Shown here: positions 34,614 through 46,432 of the stretch, piece by piece
Layout of the letters: each line of letters starts with the position of its first letter
Numbering within the stretch: the stretch's first letter is position 1
From: Isoetes taiwanensis
Taxonomy: Eukaryota; Streptophyta; Lycopodiopsida; Isoetales; Isoetaceae
Assembly (NCBI GenBank): GCA_021234155.1
Contig: JAJEKV010000291.1
Span: 1-64,000 of the forward strand
Direction of reading: 5' to 3'
Length of the DNA stretch: 64,000 nucleotides
Made by a program: the position numbers and the translations under genes
Notes under the pieces: model-generated
The model's database searches: none
What the model saw: only the letters and a program-made list of their open reading frames with translations
Told to the model about the DNA's origin: nothing

Positions 34614-37600
34614 TGCTCAGCAGGCCTTCCTCTTGAGCGTTCCATCTTTTTGTGTTTTGTCTTCCTACTTTCCTGTGTTTCTAAGTAGTTACTTACTCGA
34701 TTTTTAGATGAGTTGCTTAAATTGTAGGCTTGTTTTGATCTAATAGTTTGTAGTTTGTAGAATGGTTGCTTAAATCGTAGGTTTCTTTTCATCTAGCAAT
34801 TTGTAGTTTGTAGATGGTTTGCTTTTTCATTCTGCCTCTAGAAGATGGTCCTTTGTTTTTTCATGTTTGTTTGTAAAAGATTGTTCTCTTTTTTATGTTA
34901 TTGCCGTTCTCTGCTTTTGTTTTTTCATGTTTGTTTGTAAAAGATTGTTCTCTTTTTTATGTTATTGCCGTTCTCTGCTTTTGTTTTTTCATGTTTGTTT
35001 GTAAAAGATTGTTCTCTTTTTTATGTTATTGCCATTCTCTGCTTCTCTCTGGGTTTTTGTTTTTTCTTGTACCATTTCATTTTCTCTCATTGTTATCATC
35101 CACTGCTAACGAAACGTTCTAAAAAGCATTGAGGATCTTACTTAGATCCATTTATCCATTGTGATGCTAACGGAGTATTTTCAAAATCCCAAAAACATGA
35201 TGTCTTGCTACATCCTATTGCCGTTATGTTGCATAGTCATTGACATATTTTTATTAACTGTCTCCTGGCTTTGTACAGTCCAATTTCTTTTGCTTAGCTC
35301 TGTGCTACAACGATAACAGATTTTGGCCTCGATTTTGGCGTCTAGGATTTTGGCCTCGATTTTGGCCTTAGTTCTCTAAACAGTCGTCCGGCTAGTTTCT
35401 ATTTTTCCTTTGCCATGTTTAGCCTTAGAGCATATTTTAAACGACTAGTTTCTATTTTTCCTCTGCCATGTTTAGCCTTGGAGCATTTTTTAACAGAATG
35501 GCTCGATATTTGGCTCGATTTGTCCGGACCATATTTAGCAGATTCGGCCTGTAGATCCGGAATTCATGCATTGGATTTGATTTTTCCTTTCTCCTCTATC
35601 ATGCCGCGTCCTTCCTCTATCTGTTTTGCTCTTGCTTCAAGCAGCACTTTCAACCCAACAAATTTTTTCCTGATGAGATATCTTGGCAGGCATGCACCAT
35701 GCTGATAATCTGTTTAAGGCCCATTAATCCAGCAATTTTTGTGGTTCTTAGAATAATAGGAGCCTTTTTGGCAAAAAAGCCAAGCTTCTGGGATATCTTT
35801 GTAGGAATTTATCTTGTATCCAAGCTTTAATGATGAATCGGCAACATGGTTGAGGGATGTGTTAATCGGCAATAAGACAATCTTCTATATCTTCTCTGCT
35901 TTCACAGCACAAAACCGGCCCAGACAGTTCAGGCCGTTTCTGGTTCAACAGCATATTTTTCCATATCGAGCCATTAGGATTAGTTACAATTTTATACTTA
36001 CCATATTTTACAATCTCTTTCAAGTGCTTGCTTGAGTCTGTAAGCCTCTCATCCTAGCCTGTATTTACGATTCCCCAATCAGGCCGTTTTGCCAGCTTTA
36101 TAGTCGTAAACTCCCCTTTGTCCTTCTGATGCTTGTCGCCTATCTGTTCTTGTTGAGCTGCTTCAACTTTACATAAATAATCTACCGGGACGACTTGCTC
36201 ATGATATATGCAGTTTATGCGGAGCTCATAGACTGTTTATGATTTGTGCAGTTTATGCCGTTTATAAACAGAGCATGTTTTATGCAGAGCATTTTTCTTT
36301 TGATCTCATTTACACATTTGTTTCTATATGCCGTACGACAGAATACGATTCTTCACATATGATATCATAAACTGCATAATCTAGCAGTTGTGATCCCATA
36401 CAGTTTCGTCCCAAAAAGAAAAATGTGAGGGCTGCTTTGCCCTTAAGTCAACTCGACCCTATCTCATTATTGAAGAACCTTTACAATAAAACACAAAAGA
36501 ATCTTGATAGTTCTTACGGTCTTCGTCCCAACTAGGTAATGGTCGGTTTTTCCCTTCTCCTTGATTATTCAATGCTTTAATTCCCTATTGATATTAGCCC
36601 CATGCCATGGTTTTTTCTAGGCAATCTTTCCATGTTCAGTGGGTATTTTTGTATTATTCTTGTTGGCTACAATTTTTTACCGTGGTCACTTGAACCAAAG
36701 TATGATTCTTACGGCCAAAGTATTATTCTTACGGACTCGTCTCTTTTCTGACAGCTTTCTTCCCTAGTTGCCTTAGATTTCATAGGTACTTGCTCTTTCG
36801 TGATATCTTTCTTGCCTAGTTGCCTTAGATTATATAGGTACTTCTTCAATCTTTTTGCATCAAATGCCCTTTGGCTCCTTTGTTTTTGGTAATTCGATCT
36901 TTAGCCTGTTGTTCACGTTGTTTTTCTCTCTAAGGTATCTCACACTCTAAGGTTCTGTCATTATTCATTCTCGACTACGCCATCTTGATGCCACATTATC
37001 ATCCTTAGCTCTATTCTTTTCAAGCCTTATATCTTATCTGTTTATTACCTCAAGTGGCCGTAATTTTCTCGACTCATAACTTGTTTGTTCATAACCTCAA
37101 TTTAACAATCACTCTCGCCTCACATCTTCCAATTTTCGTTTTCATGGTAATCTAGAATTTATCACATATTAAGCCCCTTCTAGTCGGACCATAGCTAAGG
37201 TGGGGTTTGAATTTAGAGACTGGATATTTTCTTGTTTTTTCCATTATTCTACAACTTCGTCCGCTCAAACACCTAGGCAATATTCTTCTATGCCTTTACC
37301 TTTATTTTCTCTTAGACATCTTTACATGGGTCACGTATTTTTAGGATTGTTCGTATACTATATTTTATTTGATTGGTAGGAGATGTTATACTATATTTTA
37401 TTTGATTGGTAGGAGATGTTATACTATATTTTATTTGATTGGTAGGATGTAAAAGTGCTTGGTCTCCAAAGTTATTTCTTCTTTTGTTTGTACATCCAAG
37501 ACCAAATCGGCCCCTTTGCTTGCTCTGGCAATTAGGACATCAACATGGCAACCAAAACAAATCTCCTTTTGAAGCGGAGATTCATTACTTAGCATATGTT

Positions 37601-37980
37601 TCAAGTTTGTTTTTGCTTCGATATTTATCTAACGTGGAACTTTACCCTTACTTGCCAATTTTACCCCATCTATTTTTCTTTTCTTTTATTAGCCGGTTTG
37701 CCTTATTTTTTCAATTTTAGGAAGTTTCTTTTTACACCTCTATTTTGGATTTCGTTCTTCGCTAGTGCTTTTTTAGATGTCTTACTATCTATCTATCTAT
37801 TTTTTAACTCTGTTCCTAATGATTGGTGACCATGGCTTTCCATTTGTCAATTTAGACCTTTATCAATGGTGGATCTCTCTTTGACCATCTTTGCTCATAT
37901 GTCTCACTTCTCTTACCAACTATCAAACCCTTGCTTTAGGTTTGTGGCCTTGCCCTCCAAATCCGAGTTTGTTGAGCGAG
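34614..37980. other. Spacer between the arms of the second inverted repeat
   Basis: T-rich on the plus strand with no convincing gene. 34852-35040 has three tandem copies of a 63-bp unit containing TTTCATGTTTGTTTGTAAAA. 37352-37447 has three copies of a 33-bp unit with TATTTTATTTGATTGGTAGG. 34622-34672 repeats part of the palindrome arm (CTTCCTCTTGAGCGTTCC, as at 30832). 37780-37925 is a direct repeat of 38300-38430. Apparent hydrophobic frames here (34819-35122) come from poly-T bias. Confidence 0.6.
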
Positions 37981-40033
37981 AAATCCTGCTCTTCATACCC
38001 TTCTGTTGTTCGGCCTATCCTCTATTAGCCTAAGAGCGGGAGCGTATCCTCTATTAGCCTAAGAGCGGGAGATCTGGCTCTTCTGCTGTTCGGCCCAGCC
38101 CTTTTTGGGTGAAATATCTAGTCCAGGATAACGCCCCTTTTTGCCTATTATAACATTGCTTATTGATAACTATTTTAATTACTTAGAACTTATAGCCCTA
38201 TTTTGTGTCTATTATAACATTACTTACATATTTGGAATCTCATTCATTTTTTAAGTTGTCTCCAATAACAGATGTAGAGAAATAAGAGTTCCTCAGGATG
38301 CGACTTAGATGTCTTACTCTATTTTCTAATGATTGGTGACCTTGGCTTTCCATTTTTCAATTTACGCCTTTATCAATGGTGGATCTCTCTTTGACCATCT
38401 TTGCTCATATGCCTCACTTCTCTTACCCAATTTTTTGGGTTTTCCTTGCCATCTTCCTATTTTTTCCTTGGTGACTATATTATTCGATAGTTCCTTTGTT
38501 GCCTTTTCTTTCTTTGAAAACGATTTACAAGCAATCGATAGTTTCCAACTCAACTTATGTAGCTTATAAGATTTGCTCAAAGTTTTGCCCAATAGACTTC
38601 CAACCTTTTAACGTTTTTCTAACCTTTCTTTTGTAAAATTATGTTTCAATGATGTTTTTTCCTTCTTTGTTTGCTTAGGATAAATATCCTAGACGGTTTG
38701 CCTTTTATGTTTTGGTTCACAATGTTCTATGGAAAGCTCTTTTTATACTTTGTTGGATTAACATTTTTCTTTCTCTAAATGTCCTAGGCAGTTACCATGC
38801 TATGTTTCATTATCTCATGCACATTTTTGTGCCTAGGATTATATCCCTTTTTGTAACATCTCCCTAATAGTAGTCGTTTTGTTTTTCCTCAATTTATATT
38901 TACTTCTCACCATCGTGCTTTGAAAAGAATCTTTTGTGGTTGAGTTGCGTTTGCATTTTTTGTAGCTATGGTTGCTTTGTAAATTATATTTGTTCGTAAT
39001 TGTTCTTGTATATCCAAGATGTGGACGTTATTTTCCTTATATTCTATTTTCCCTAAGTGCGCATTATTTCCTTAAATTCTATTTTCCCTAAGTGCGCATT
39101 ATTTATTCCATTATTTTTTCCATGTTTTTCCCTTTGACTCTTGTTTTTTATTTGTTGGGTTTGACCTTTAAACTATGGTGGATTTCTCTTTGAGCTTTGG
39201 AAAACGATGTTGAACCATACTGTATCGAAAACTTTTGTGCCTTTATAAATTTCCATGTGTGCCATGACAAAGCATCTTAGGCCCAAGGTTTTTCCATATA
39301 TTCTCTTCCTTGTTCAAAACTAACCATCTTCCTCCCTTAATATGCCAAATTCATGTCATCTAGATCCCAAAAACCCCATCGCTTTCCTTCTTCTCAGCAG
39401 CACCACCGGTCGTACTAGTCTTTTTTTTTTTTTTTTTTTTTATTCGTTAAGTGATTTTCAATTCGTCCTAGACTCTTTTATTTGCTAGACCCCTTTTTAT
39501 ATAGTGTGGTTCTTACCATTGCTGTTTGAGCTTTCTCTTTCAAGTCATGGACATTGCTGGAGAAACTCTTGGAGGAGAACTTTTAGAGCATAAAGAAAAA
39601 TCATCTAATGCTTCTCAGCATAATAGCATATTTCTAATGAACTTGGCCACTACCCAATACACTTGATTAACCCTATCTTTTCTATATATTTTCCCTTCGG
39701 CTACAATGTTGCTTGGGGCTGCGTAAAGCTCAAATTTCATGGGTCTTGCTTTAACGTCTTTGCATCTAAAATGCTTTGAGCTTCTTTCCCTCTTATTCAA
39801 TTTGACGAAGCTTATTGTCTCAAAAGAATTTAATTTTCATTCTCTTTCCCTTTTTTCTTTCTTGATGTTTGTTGACTTCTTTTTCTCCTATTGTCTTGTC
39901 TTGCATCTCATCTTTTCTTTCTCGCTAGATTTTCATGCCATCTACCATTGCACCTAGGGTTTATGAATGGAGTGTTCCTCATCTTTCGGCCATATGTTAT
40001 TGTTGTTTTTGCAAGAAGAGTCTTCCCAAGAAT
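37981..40033 (+). repeat. Second inverted repeat, right arm (about 2.05 kb)
   Basis: Reverse complement of 32560-34613. It ends at CAAGAAGAGTCTTCCCAAGA, the same word that joins the left arm to the palindrome at 32559. So the palindrome 30694-32559 is attached to the outer edge of the left arm only. A run of about 22 T at 39422-39443 interrupts the match. Confidence 0.8.
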
Positions 40034-40039
40034 ATAACA

Positions 40040-40545
40040 TCTTACCTTAATTATCTATCTGTTATTGCTCTATCTTATTTCATTTATATGTTCATATTCC
40101 TTGCCTATCTGTTCTTACCCTAATGATTTAAAAAAACAAATAGTCTGTTCTAGATGCAAGGAAAATAGTCTGTTCAGACTATGCAAGAACAGAAAAGAAC
40201 ATTAGGCAAGGAAATATCATAAGATATGTTTGCATATCATAAGATTGCTTGCATACATAAGATTGGACGAAATCGCGCCAGGCGCATTTCTGTGAAAAAA
40301 AAGATTTCTATCTGCTATTGCTCTATCTTATTTCATTTATCTGTTCATATTCCTTGCCTATCTGTTCTTACCCTAATGTTTTAAAAAAACAAATAGTCTG
40401 TTCTAGATGCAAGGAAAATAGTATGTTCAGACTATGCAAGAACAGAAAAGAACATTAGGCAAGGAAATATCATAAGATATGCTTGCATATCGTAAGATTG
40501 CTTGCATACATAAGATTGGACGAAATCGTGCCAGGCGCGTTTCTG
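40040..40545 (+). repeat. Tandem duplication of a 250-bp unit with foldback core
   Basis: 40040-40295 and 40300-40545 are near identical. Each has TCTATCTGTTATTGCTC, a foldback with GTTCAGACTATGCAAGAACA, repeated CATAAGAT, and a GC-rich palindrome CGCGCCAGGCGC near its end. A third, partial copy is at 30573-30693. Confidence 0.75.
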
Positions 40546-40671
40546 TGAAAAAAAAACACTATAGTGAACGCGCCTGGCGCGTTTTGAATTTTGTATATTT
40601 AGAATCTTTTTCTGGGGAGAGAAATATCATTTGCTAATTAGTTAATTTCTCTCGTTCTAGTGCATTAAACA

Positions 40672-41038
40672 TGGCTGCTTCTAGTTCAATATACTTCCCT
40701 TGGATGACCATCTTATTTGGACCCTATACAAGATACTACTTAATTGTGCTGTTCAAAACATTCAAAGAGAGTTGGACAAGCCATATGACAGTCTGTATCA
40801 GGGGCCATGGGAATGCTACCATCGCATCACTGGATTTATGCGGCTCCTCATGCTCCTAGTGAGACTCATGCCAACAAATAAATATGAGGCTTTGATTAGG
40901 AGTATCAAGTATCGACGGACACTCGATTTGAGACTCGACATTCAAGGGAATGGGAGGATCCTGTCATATCACAATGGGCGGGTGGGACTTTATTTCCTGT
41001 ATTGGGCCGATGAAGTGGGCCTATGTGACATTTTGTAG
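40672..41038 (+). pseudogene. Element D right-end frame 1, unknown protein, frameshifted
   Basis: The ATG at 40672 opens MAASSSIYFPW and after one shift near 40700 continues as MDDHLIWTLYKILLNCAVQN up to YFLYWADEVGLCDIL at 41036. Together this is about 120 residues. I recognise no domain. The frame carries balanced amino-acid use unlike the surrounding T-rich DNA, so it is probably a real exon or decayed gene. GC-rich palindromes follow at 41074 and 41139. Confidence 0.45.
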
Positions 41039-41250
41039 AGATATGTACAGCTTGCTATGTATGTTTAGAAAGAACTCGCGCCTGGCGCATTTTCACAGAA
41101 GGAAAAATGTACATATAGTTTTTTTGAATATAAATACAAACTCGCGCCTGGCGCAATTTCGCAGCATATATTTCGCTTATTTCATTATGTTTTTTATATG
41201 CAATGTCAAAACATTGAATCCTTTGATGCCCTCCATTAAAAGGTATGACC

Positions 41251-41297
41251 AACCCCAAGAAACTACACATTTTCGTTAATGTGTAGTTTCATGGGGT
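41251..41297. repeat. Strong short hairpin
   Basis: ACCCCAAGAAACTACACATT pairs with AATGTGTAGTTTCATGGGGT across a 4-6 base loop. It follows the first right-end frame and could be a small foldback insertion or an RNA 3' end structure. Confidence 0.6.
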
Positions 41298-42845
41298 TGA
41301 TAAGACTGGCTAAAGAACATCAAAGAATTCAAAATTCACAACATCACGCAGATGTTATGATATATTCATTTTTTTTTTTAACTATCCTCATTATACATAC
41401 CTTTTGATAATTTAAGATCTAATAAATTATAGCTTCTTTGTATCGTGGTGTCAGACATACCTTTTTAGACGTTCTTTTGGCCATGCCACAAATGTGCCCA
41501 CGCTCTCCCCCGATTGTGTCGCCACCGGGATGTCTCTTCTTGGAAGAGCTTCATCCTCATAGTTGCAATTTATAATGCTAACTTTACTAAACTTGTTTCC
41601 AAGAGGGACACCATGGGACTTAGATTCAGGGTCTAGGTCTTCGATTTTACATAATCCAAGTCGACGCTTCAAGTTTCCTGTTAATAGATAGCATTCTTCT
41701 CCCACGCTGATAATTGAAAACATTAAAAGAATGATTTCACATGAACAGTCTTCAAGAATATAATATGTTTCAAGAACAGTCTTCAAATCCTACCGATAGC
41801 ACTCACCATAGTTCTACTACCATGATAGCGTGTCGATCACCGAGGAGGCGATCGCTAAGTCGAGGCTCGGTCGATCACCGAGGAGGCGAGTTGATCAAAG
41901 CGAGGAGGCGGTCAACCGGAAGAAGTCGGCGAGTTGATGCGGTTTCTTGAAAAATTCGGTGGCTTAATAAATAATTCGGGCGTGCATAGCGTTTCTTGAA
42001 AATAATAAAAATAAATATTCGTGGATGTTTTTTTAATAAGAAAATTAAGTTTTTAATTTGAAATGAGGGATAAGCGGTTAATATAGGCAGGATAAATTGT
42101 AATTTAAAATCGGATAGCAATCGACCCAGTTCGATAATGCACCCATACGTATAAATTTGAATCGGCCCCATAACATTGCATTTGAACATTGTAGCTATAT
42201 GGCGTCCGGGAGGATCGGGCGAACGAACGAGAGGTAGAGGCGGAGGAAGAGGCGAGGAGAGCGGGCGACGGCCCAACACTTGAAGTTCTGAGAACAGTCG
42301 ACAAAGACTCGTGAAGGTGTATTTACTATTTCTTCTCGATTTTTACAGTTTATGTGTTATTTTTAAGTTTTGTCTACTGTCTGTGTCGTGTTTTTATCAT
42401 TTTTCTACTGTCTCTGTGTTATTTCTACTTTTTATGTTGTTTCTGTGTCATTTCTACTGCTTTTACTACCTTGTTTTGTGTGTTTTTTGTTATATTCTTC
42501 TCCTGTACTCTGTGTTTTTTGTTTTGTATTCTCCAGTTCGTATAATGTAGACCGTTTAATTATAGTTTCTTGCACTTGTTTGTTTATAGTTTTGTTCTGT
42601 ATTCTCCAGTTCTTTGGAGAAGCCTTTTTTGTAGCCTAGTATTTCTCTATAGGGCCTCTCTAAAAAAGGGCGCTTCTAAAGGATTTATAATATAGAGCCG
42701 CCTCTCGATATGATTGTTTTTTGCTGTCTCTGATACTTTTCTTGTATACCATTTATGTTTTCTGTAGTAAGGCGTCTATCAAAATGCGCTCGGCGCGATT
42801 TCATTACTCACCACATGATTGTAACTTTCAGGATCTTCTAAAAAT
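41298..42845. other. Element D interval without supported gene
   Basis: It includes AT-rich DNA and a minus-strand frame of 111 residues at 41451-41786, not recognised. It also has a GC-richer stretch 41820-41945 with repeated GATCACCGAGGAGGCGA and a T-rich stretch 42310-42640 whose hydrophobic frames are composition artefacts. A GC-rich palindrome lies at 42783-42802 and an acceptor-like TTTCAG at 42826-42831. Confidence 0.5.
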
Positions 42846-43154
42846 GTGAAAAGAAAATCAAAGCCTGTGCAGGGTCAAGGGACATCGGCACCGAAAAAAC
42901 CAAGAACGGAGGAAGATGTATCAGTTGCAGATTTGGCACACGTTGTGACCATGGACGATACTACCGGAATAATAAAGGCTCAGGTAGAGCCTCCATGTCC
43001 AGAAGAAGATCTACCAGAGGGCTCTGAATGGTTTGTGGAGATCTTCAAGACTAGCGGAAAGACAGATCTTATTTTCATGTCTAGAGTTAAAGAAACAGAT
43101 CAAATGAAGAAACAAGGTATTCTGATCACATGCGAAGAACAGGACGATTCATAA
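42832..43154 (+). CDS. Element D right-end exon, unknown nuclear-type protein
   Basis: After an acceptor-like TTTCAG the frame reads GSSKNVKRKSKPVQGQGTSA, PKKPRTEEDVSVADLAHVVT, and EGSEWFVEIFKTSGKTDLIF to a stop at 43154. Two basic clusters (KRKSKP and PKKPR) resemble nuclear localisation signals. No known domain is visible. It is likely one exon of a multi-exon gene running to 47053. The stop may be real or the product of decay. Confidence 0.45.
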
Positions 43155-43339
43155 TGTTCCGTGACATTTGAAGCGGGTCTAAAAAAAATAAAAAGGATTG
43201 AAGAAGTTAAAAGCGGCAAGCAAAGAAGGCCTTTAAAGAGACAGCCCTAAGAACGGATGAGGCCGCAGATAACCTCTTCAAATTTTATCGGGTCGTGGTG
43301 AACCATTGACCCCAAAAAAATATGTGAAGGTCTCTCACC

Positions 43340-43880
43340 GTGAGAAGAGCAATCAAGATAAGGTCGTCACCTAGTGTGTATCTACAAGCTTTAAAAGAGA
43401 AGGAAGATGCAAGTTCTAGAGGTAGGGAAACAGCAGACGCTCTACCCATTACAGATTTGACTAGTGATGACGATAAGGCGAGACAGTTAGAGGCCATGAG
43501 CAAACTCAAGAAGTATGCTGACAAGTATCCACTGGGCCTTAACTTCACGATCCAAAGAAATGTCAACATGCTTTTCAGTCCACGAAGGCTATGTTTGTCA
43601 CAGAAGATAACGACAAGCAACACGCAATGGAAATAGTCAACAAAGATGATTGAAAACCTGCGGTGCCAATGCCTACAGATGTGGTGCCTTTTGATATGAA
43701 GACGAAGAAGGTGTTGATCCGAATAAACTTGAAGATTTCATTGGCAACCCGGATATTCACTTCATGATAATAGATGGCCAAAGATTCGGAGGAGGCCAGA
43801 AGGTTTTGATCAGTCAAGCACAAAAACCGGAAATCGGTTATTCTATAGACTATACCTATTAGAAATTGCGGTTCCTCGGT
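43340..43880 (+). pseudogene. Element D right-end degraded exons
   Basis: The frame at 43340-43636 reads AIKIRSSPSVYLQALKEKED and TDLTSDDDKARQLEAMSKLK, then further coding-like pieces in shifted frames up to about 43860 (NPDIHFMIIDGQRFGGGQKV near 43747-43806). The composition is coding-like but the frame is broken. No family is recognised. Confidence 0.4.
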
Positions 43881-43989
43881 GGCTCAACAACAAGCAGCCA
43901 GAATTAGCCAAATTAGCGCTCATCGAATGACATGGGAAAGACATTCCTATACAAAAGGTATTTCATTTTCCCACATAGCTAGTCGGAAC

Positions 43990-44320
43990 TTCCAAAACAA
44001 GGCCAGCGCGATTTGTCGCTTTTAATGTGCATGTCCTATAGCTTTCCAAATCGCGCCAGGCGCGCTTTCGTTAATCACGGATTTACAAGAAACGCGCCTG
44101 GCGCGATTTTCCTATAGCTTTCCAAATCGTTAATCACGGATTTACAAGAACGCGCCGGGCGCGATTTTCCTATAGTTTTCAAATCGCCAGCGCGTTAATC
44201 ACGGATTTATAAGAAACGCTACCGGGCGCGACGGATTTATAAGAAACGCGCCTCGGCGCGATTCGCCAGCGCTTTTGTAACCGCGATTAATCTAAAACGC
44301 GCCTGGCGCAATTTATATTG
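43990..44320. repeat. Array of GC-rich palindromes
   Basis: About seven copies of a palindrome, best form ATCGCGCCAGGCGCGAT, are spaced by TTAATCACGGATTTACAAGA and TTTTCCTATAGCTTTCC. Positions include 44001, 44047, 44090, 44149, 44217, 44244 and 44296. It interrupts the coding-like pieces of the right-end gene block, perhaps inside an intron. Confidence 0.8.
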
Positions 44321-44373
44321 TTATTGTTTTGACGGCCTGTCTATTTTATTTATCTAACGGCCCATATTTTGCA

Positions 44374-44747
44374 GTCCGTATGTGGAGCAGTTGCGGCATG
44401 CTCGTAACCAATGGATCGAATATGGGAGACCAATGCCGACCAGACAAGGGCAATCTAAGAGTGCCGAATTCAAATTACTAGAAAGGACACTGTGCCAAAC
44501 CATAATACAGGACAAGAGTAAGAGCACCAGATCAAAGAAGAAAAAAGGGAATGAATTAGGTGCTGGCTCAGAAGATCAAACGGTGCCAAAGGATGCCTGC
44601 AAGATTATTTTTTTCTTCCGACTGTGTTTGGGAAAAGTGGAACAAATTTTGGGACCTTTATACGGAAAAAGAAGTTGTGATTCGGTCGTCCCGCAGGTTT
44701 CCTCCATAAAGATACGCCTATTTTTATTTTGGTGTCACGAGAGATGA
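44374..44747 (+). CDS. Element D right-end exon, unknown basic protein
   Basis: The frame starts after TTTTGCAG (44367-44374), an acceptor-like site, and reads EQLRHARNQWIEYGRPMPTR, then KSKSTRSKKKKGNELGAGSE. The Lys-rich cluster suggests nucleic-acid binding or nuclear import. The latter part (KIIFFFRLCLGKVEQ) is probably out of frame. No family is recognised. Confidence 0.4.
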
Positions 44748-45154
44748 GGAAGGCACAAGGATTGGATGATGCGAATTAATACGTTTCTAGAGAGGTACAT
44801 CGAGAAAGGAAGTTGTCTACAAGAAAACGTCTCGGAAGAAAGCACTTGACATCTTTCAAGATGCGCGAACAAGCTAAAAAAATATGAAAGTCCCGAAAAA
44901 GGTGTTATTTAAGAACCGCAAAGGCTTACAGGAGACTTCATGTTATCGAGATAGGCTTAATGCAAAAGTACAACGATCTAATGATGATAGTAAGAAATAT
45001 ATGTTTTGGTCAAAAGATTTTGTGAAGCAAAAAGAAAAGGCTAAGAATGTGGCAACTCTAAAGGGGATTCACACTAAAGTGGCGCCGACCTAAAAAGAAA
45101 AGTTGCTTTGGTGAAACGGGGACGAGGTAAGAGGAGTCTCCTTTTTTCTATAAG
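44748..45154 (+). other. Degraded coding-like stretch
   Basis: Short Lys-rich frames (for example 44884-45093, KVPKKVLFKNRKGLQE) suggest more decayed exon sequence of the same gene block, but I cannot assemble a frame. Confidence 0.3.
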
Positions 45155-46345
45155 GTGTCCACTGGTTATAAGTGTGCCATACCAGACGTGGGTGATGGGC
45201 CAACCGACATCACTCTATTTGTTCTTGATAGCCGTGGCACGAGATGGACACAAGATGATTACAGCACCTTCTTCAACACATGCGGTGGTTTTAACGATCG
45301 AGATGCATTATACCATCGCGGACAATATGCCACTCCGACATGTCCCACGATATGCCCTATCCGGGCGCAAAATGATCTCGAATGCATTAAAGTGATGAGG
45401 CAAGCAATAATGATAGATGAAAACAAAGATAGTGAGTTCCGTACCGAAAGTAAGATCTCACACGTGCTAGTCCTTATGATAGCCATTATGGATGATAAAG
45501 AATATGAAAGACTCAAGGGGAAACCAGAAGGTGAGAAGATTGCTTGGCAGTGCTATCGGCTAGATGAACCCCTAGTGAAGAATGTTTTTTATGTCGAATC
45601 CAATGCTGAAGACAAAGGGAAAGGGACTGCAGATGTGGATGTGGACCTTATAGAGGACGAGGAGGAAGAGGAAGAAGAAAACTGGGTCGACCCTGTCCTT
45701 AATTCACCAATCAAGTATGAGCTACTGACGGCGCATAAGGGGAGGCTGAATAAGTACGGGTTTTCTTTGGCCCTTTCGAGTTTTCTGATTGAAGCCTTCT
45801 GCCCTTTAGAGTCAACGTGTTGGGAGTTTCATGTTGGAGGTTATGTCGGGCGGAAAGCTCTGAAGCTAGCTAGGAAATGCCAAAGTGTGGTCTCTGATGG
45901 TCAAGCCAAGGACTTCCTTGATATTTTTTTCGAGAAAGTGCTAGAGGTGGCACCTAGGGGTCCGATAGGTAGTGCAAGAAATAAAGCTTCCACCTCTAAG
46001 TCCGAATTACCTCCAGATCTGGCTGCAGAGCGGGAGGAAATGAGAAAGCAGATGGAGCAGATAAAGATGAATTTCGACAACCAGCCGGTTAACTATGTGG
46101 CCGAGATCGTGCCTATACTTCCAATCACATTTGAAAATCCGACGGAAGGGGATGTAGAGAACGCAAACCAAGAAGACAAAATCCAAGATGATACAGTGGA
46201 TTCAGAAAGCTCTAGTCAGGTTAGCATAAAGAGTAATGAAGTATCAACCATTTAAACACTAAGTGATGTGGTTGACACTTCTGGCAGACCGAAGACAACC
46301 GAGAGTAAGCTCATCATTGCGGAAGTTGAACAGGAACCAGAAAAG
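45155..46345 (+). CDS. Element D large unknown protein, joined to phosphatase exon
   Basis: This is the longest frame in the window, 366 codons to a TAA at 46253. After that stop the same frame continues open (SDVVDTSGRPKTTESKLIIA, EVEQEPEK) to a donor-like AAGGTATGT at 46343, so the stop may be a nonsense change or error. Features are a globular N-half (DITLFVLDSRGTRWTQDDYS), an acidic run LIEDEEEEEEENWVDP near residue 165-180, and a second globular part (CWEFHVGGYVGRKALKLARK, then SDGQAKDFLDIFFEKVLEVA). A likely coiled coil (AEREEMRKQMEQIKMNF) and an acidic tail follow. I do not recognise either globular part. Codon use and length argue for a recently functional gene. Confidence 0.6.
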
Positions 46346-46432
46346 GTATGTTCTTCAAACAGAAATGAAAATCGCGCCAGACGCGATTTCAACTTTTTCC
46401 TTGTCTCACAAGTGTGTGCTTTCTTATTACAG
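46346..46432 (+). other. Candidate intron carrying a GC-rich palindrome
   Basis: The GTATGT donor at 46346 and the TTATTACAG acceptor at 46432 bound an 87-bp stretch. It contains ATCGCGCCAGACGCGAT (about 46371-46387) and a pyrimidine-rich end. Joining the flanking frames leaves a one- or two-base phase mismatch, so either the sequence has an indel or the junction differs slightly. Confidence 0.5.

Noticed and set aside
34819-35122. Hydrophobic frames resembling membrane proteins (also 42311-42639)
   Set aside because: They come from T-rich sequence and tandem repeats, where all frames become Phe/Leu/Cys-rich. No start context or conserved feature supports a gene.
45155-46255. BEN-domain assignment for the C-terminal half of the large unknown protein
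   Set aside because: The helix-rich stretch around SDGQAKDFLDIFFEKVLE gave only a loose impression. I could not line up the conserved residues, so no domain is claimed.
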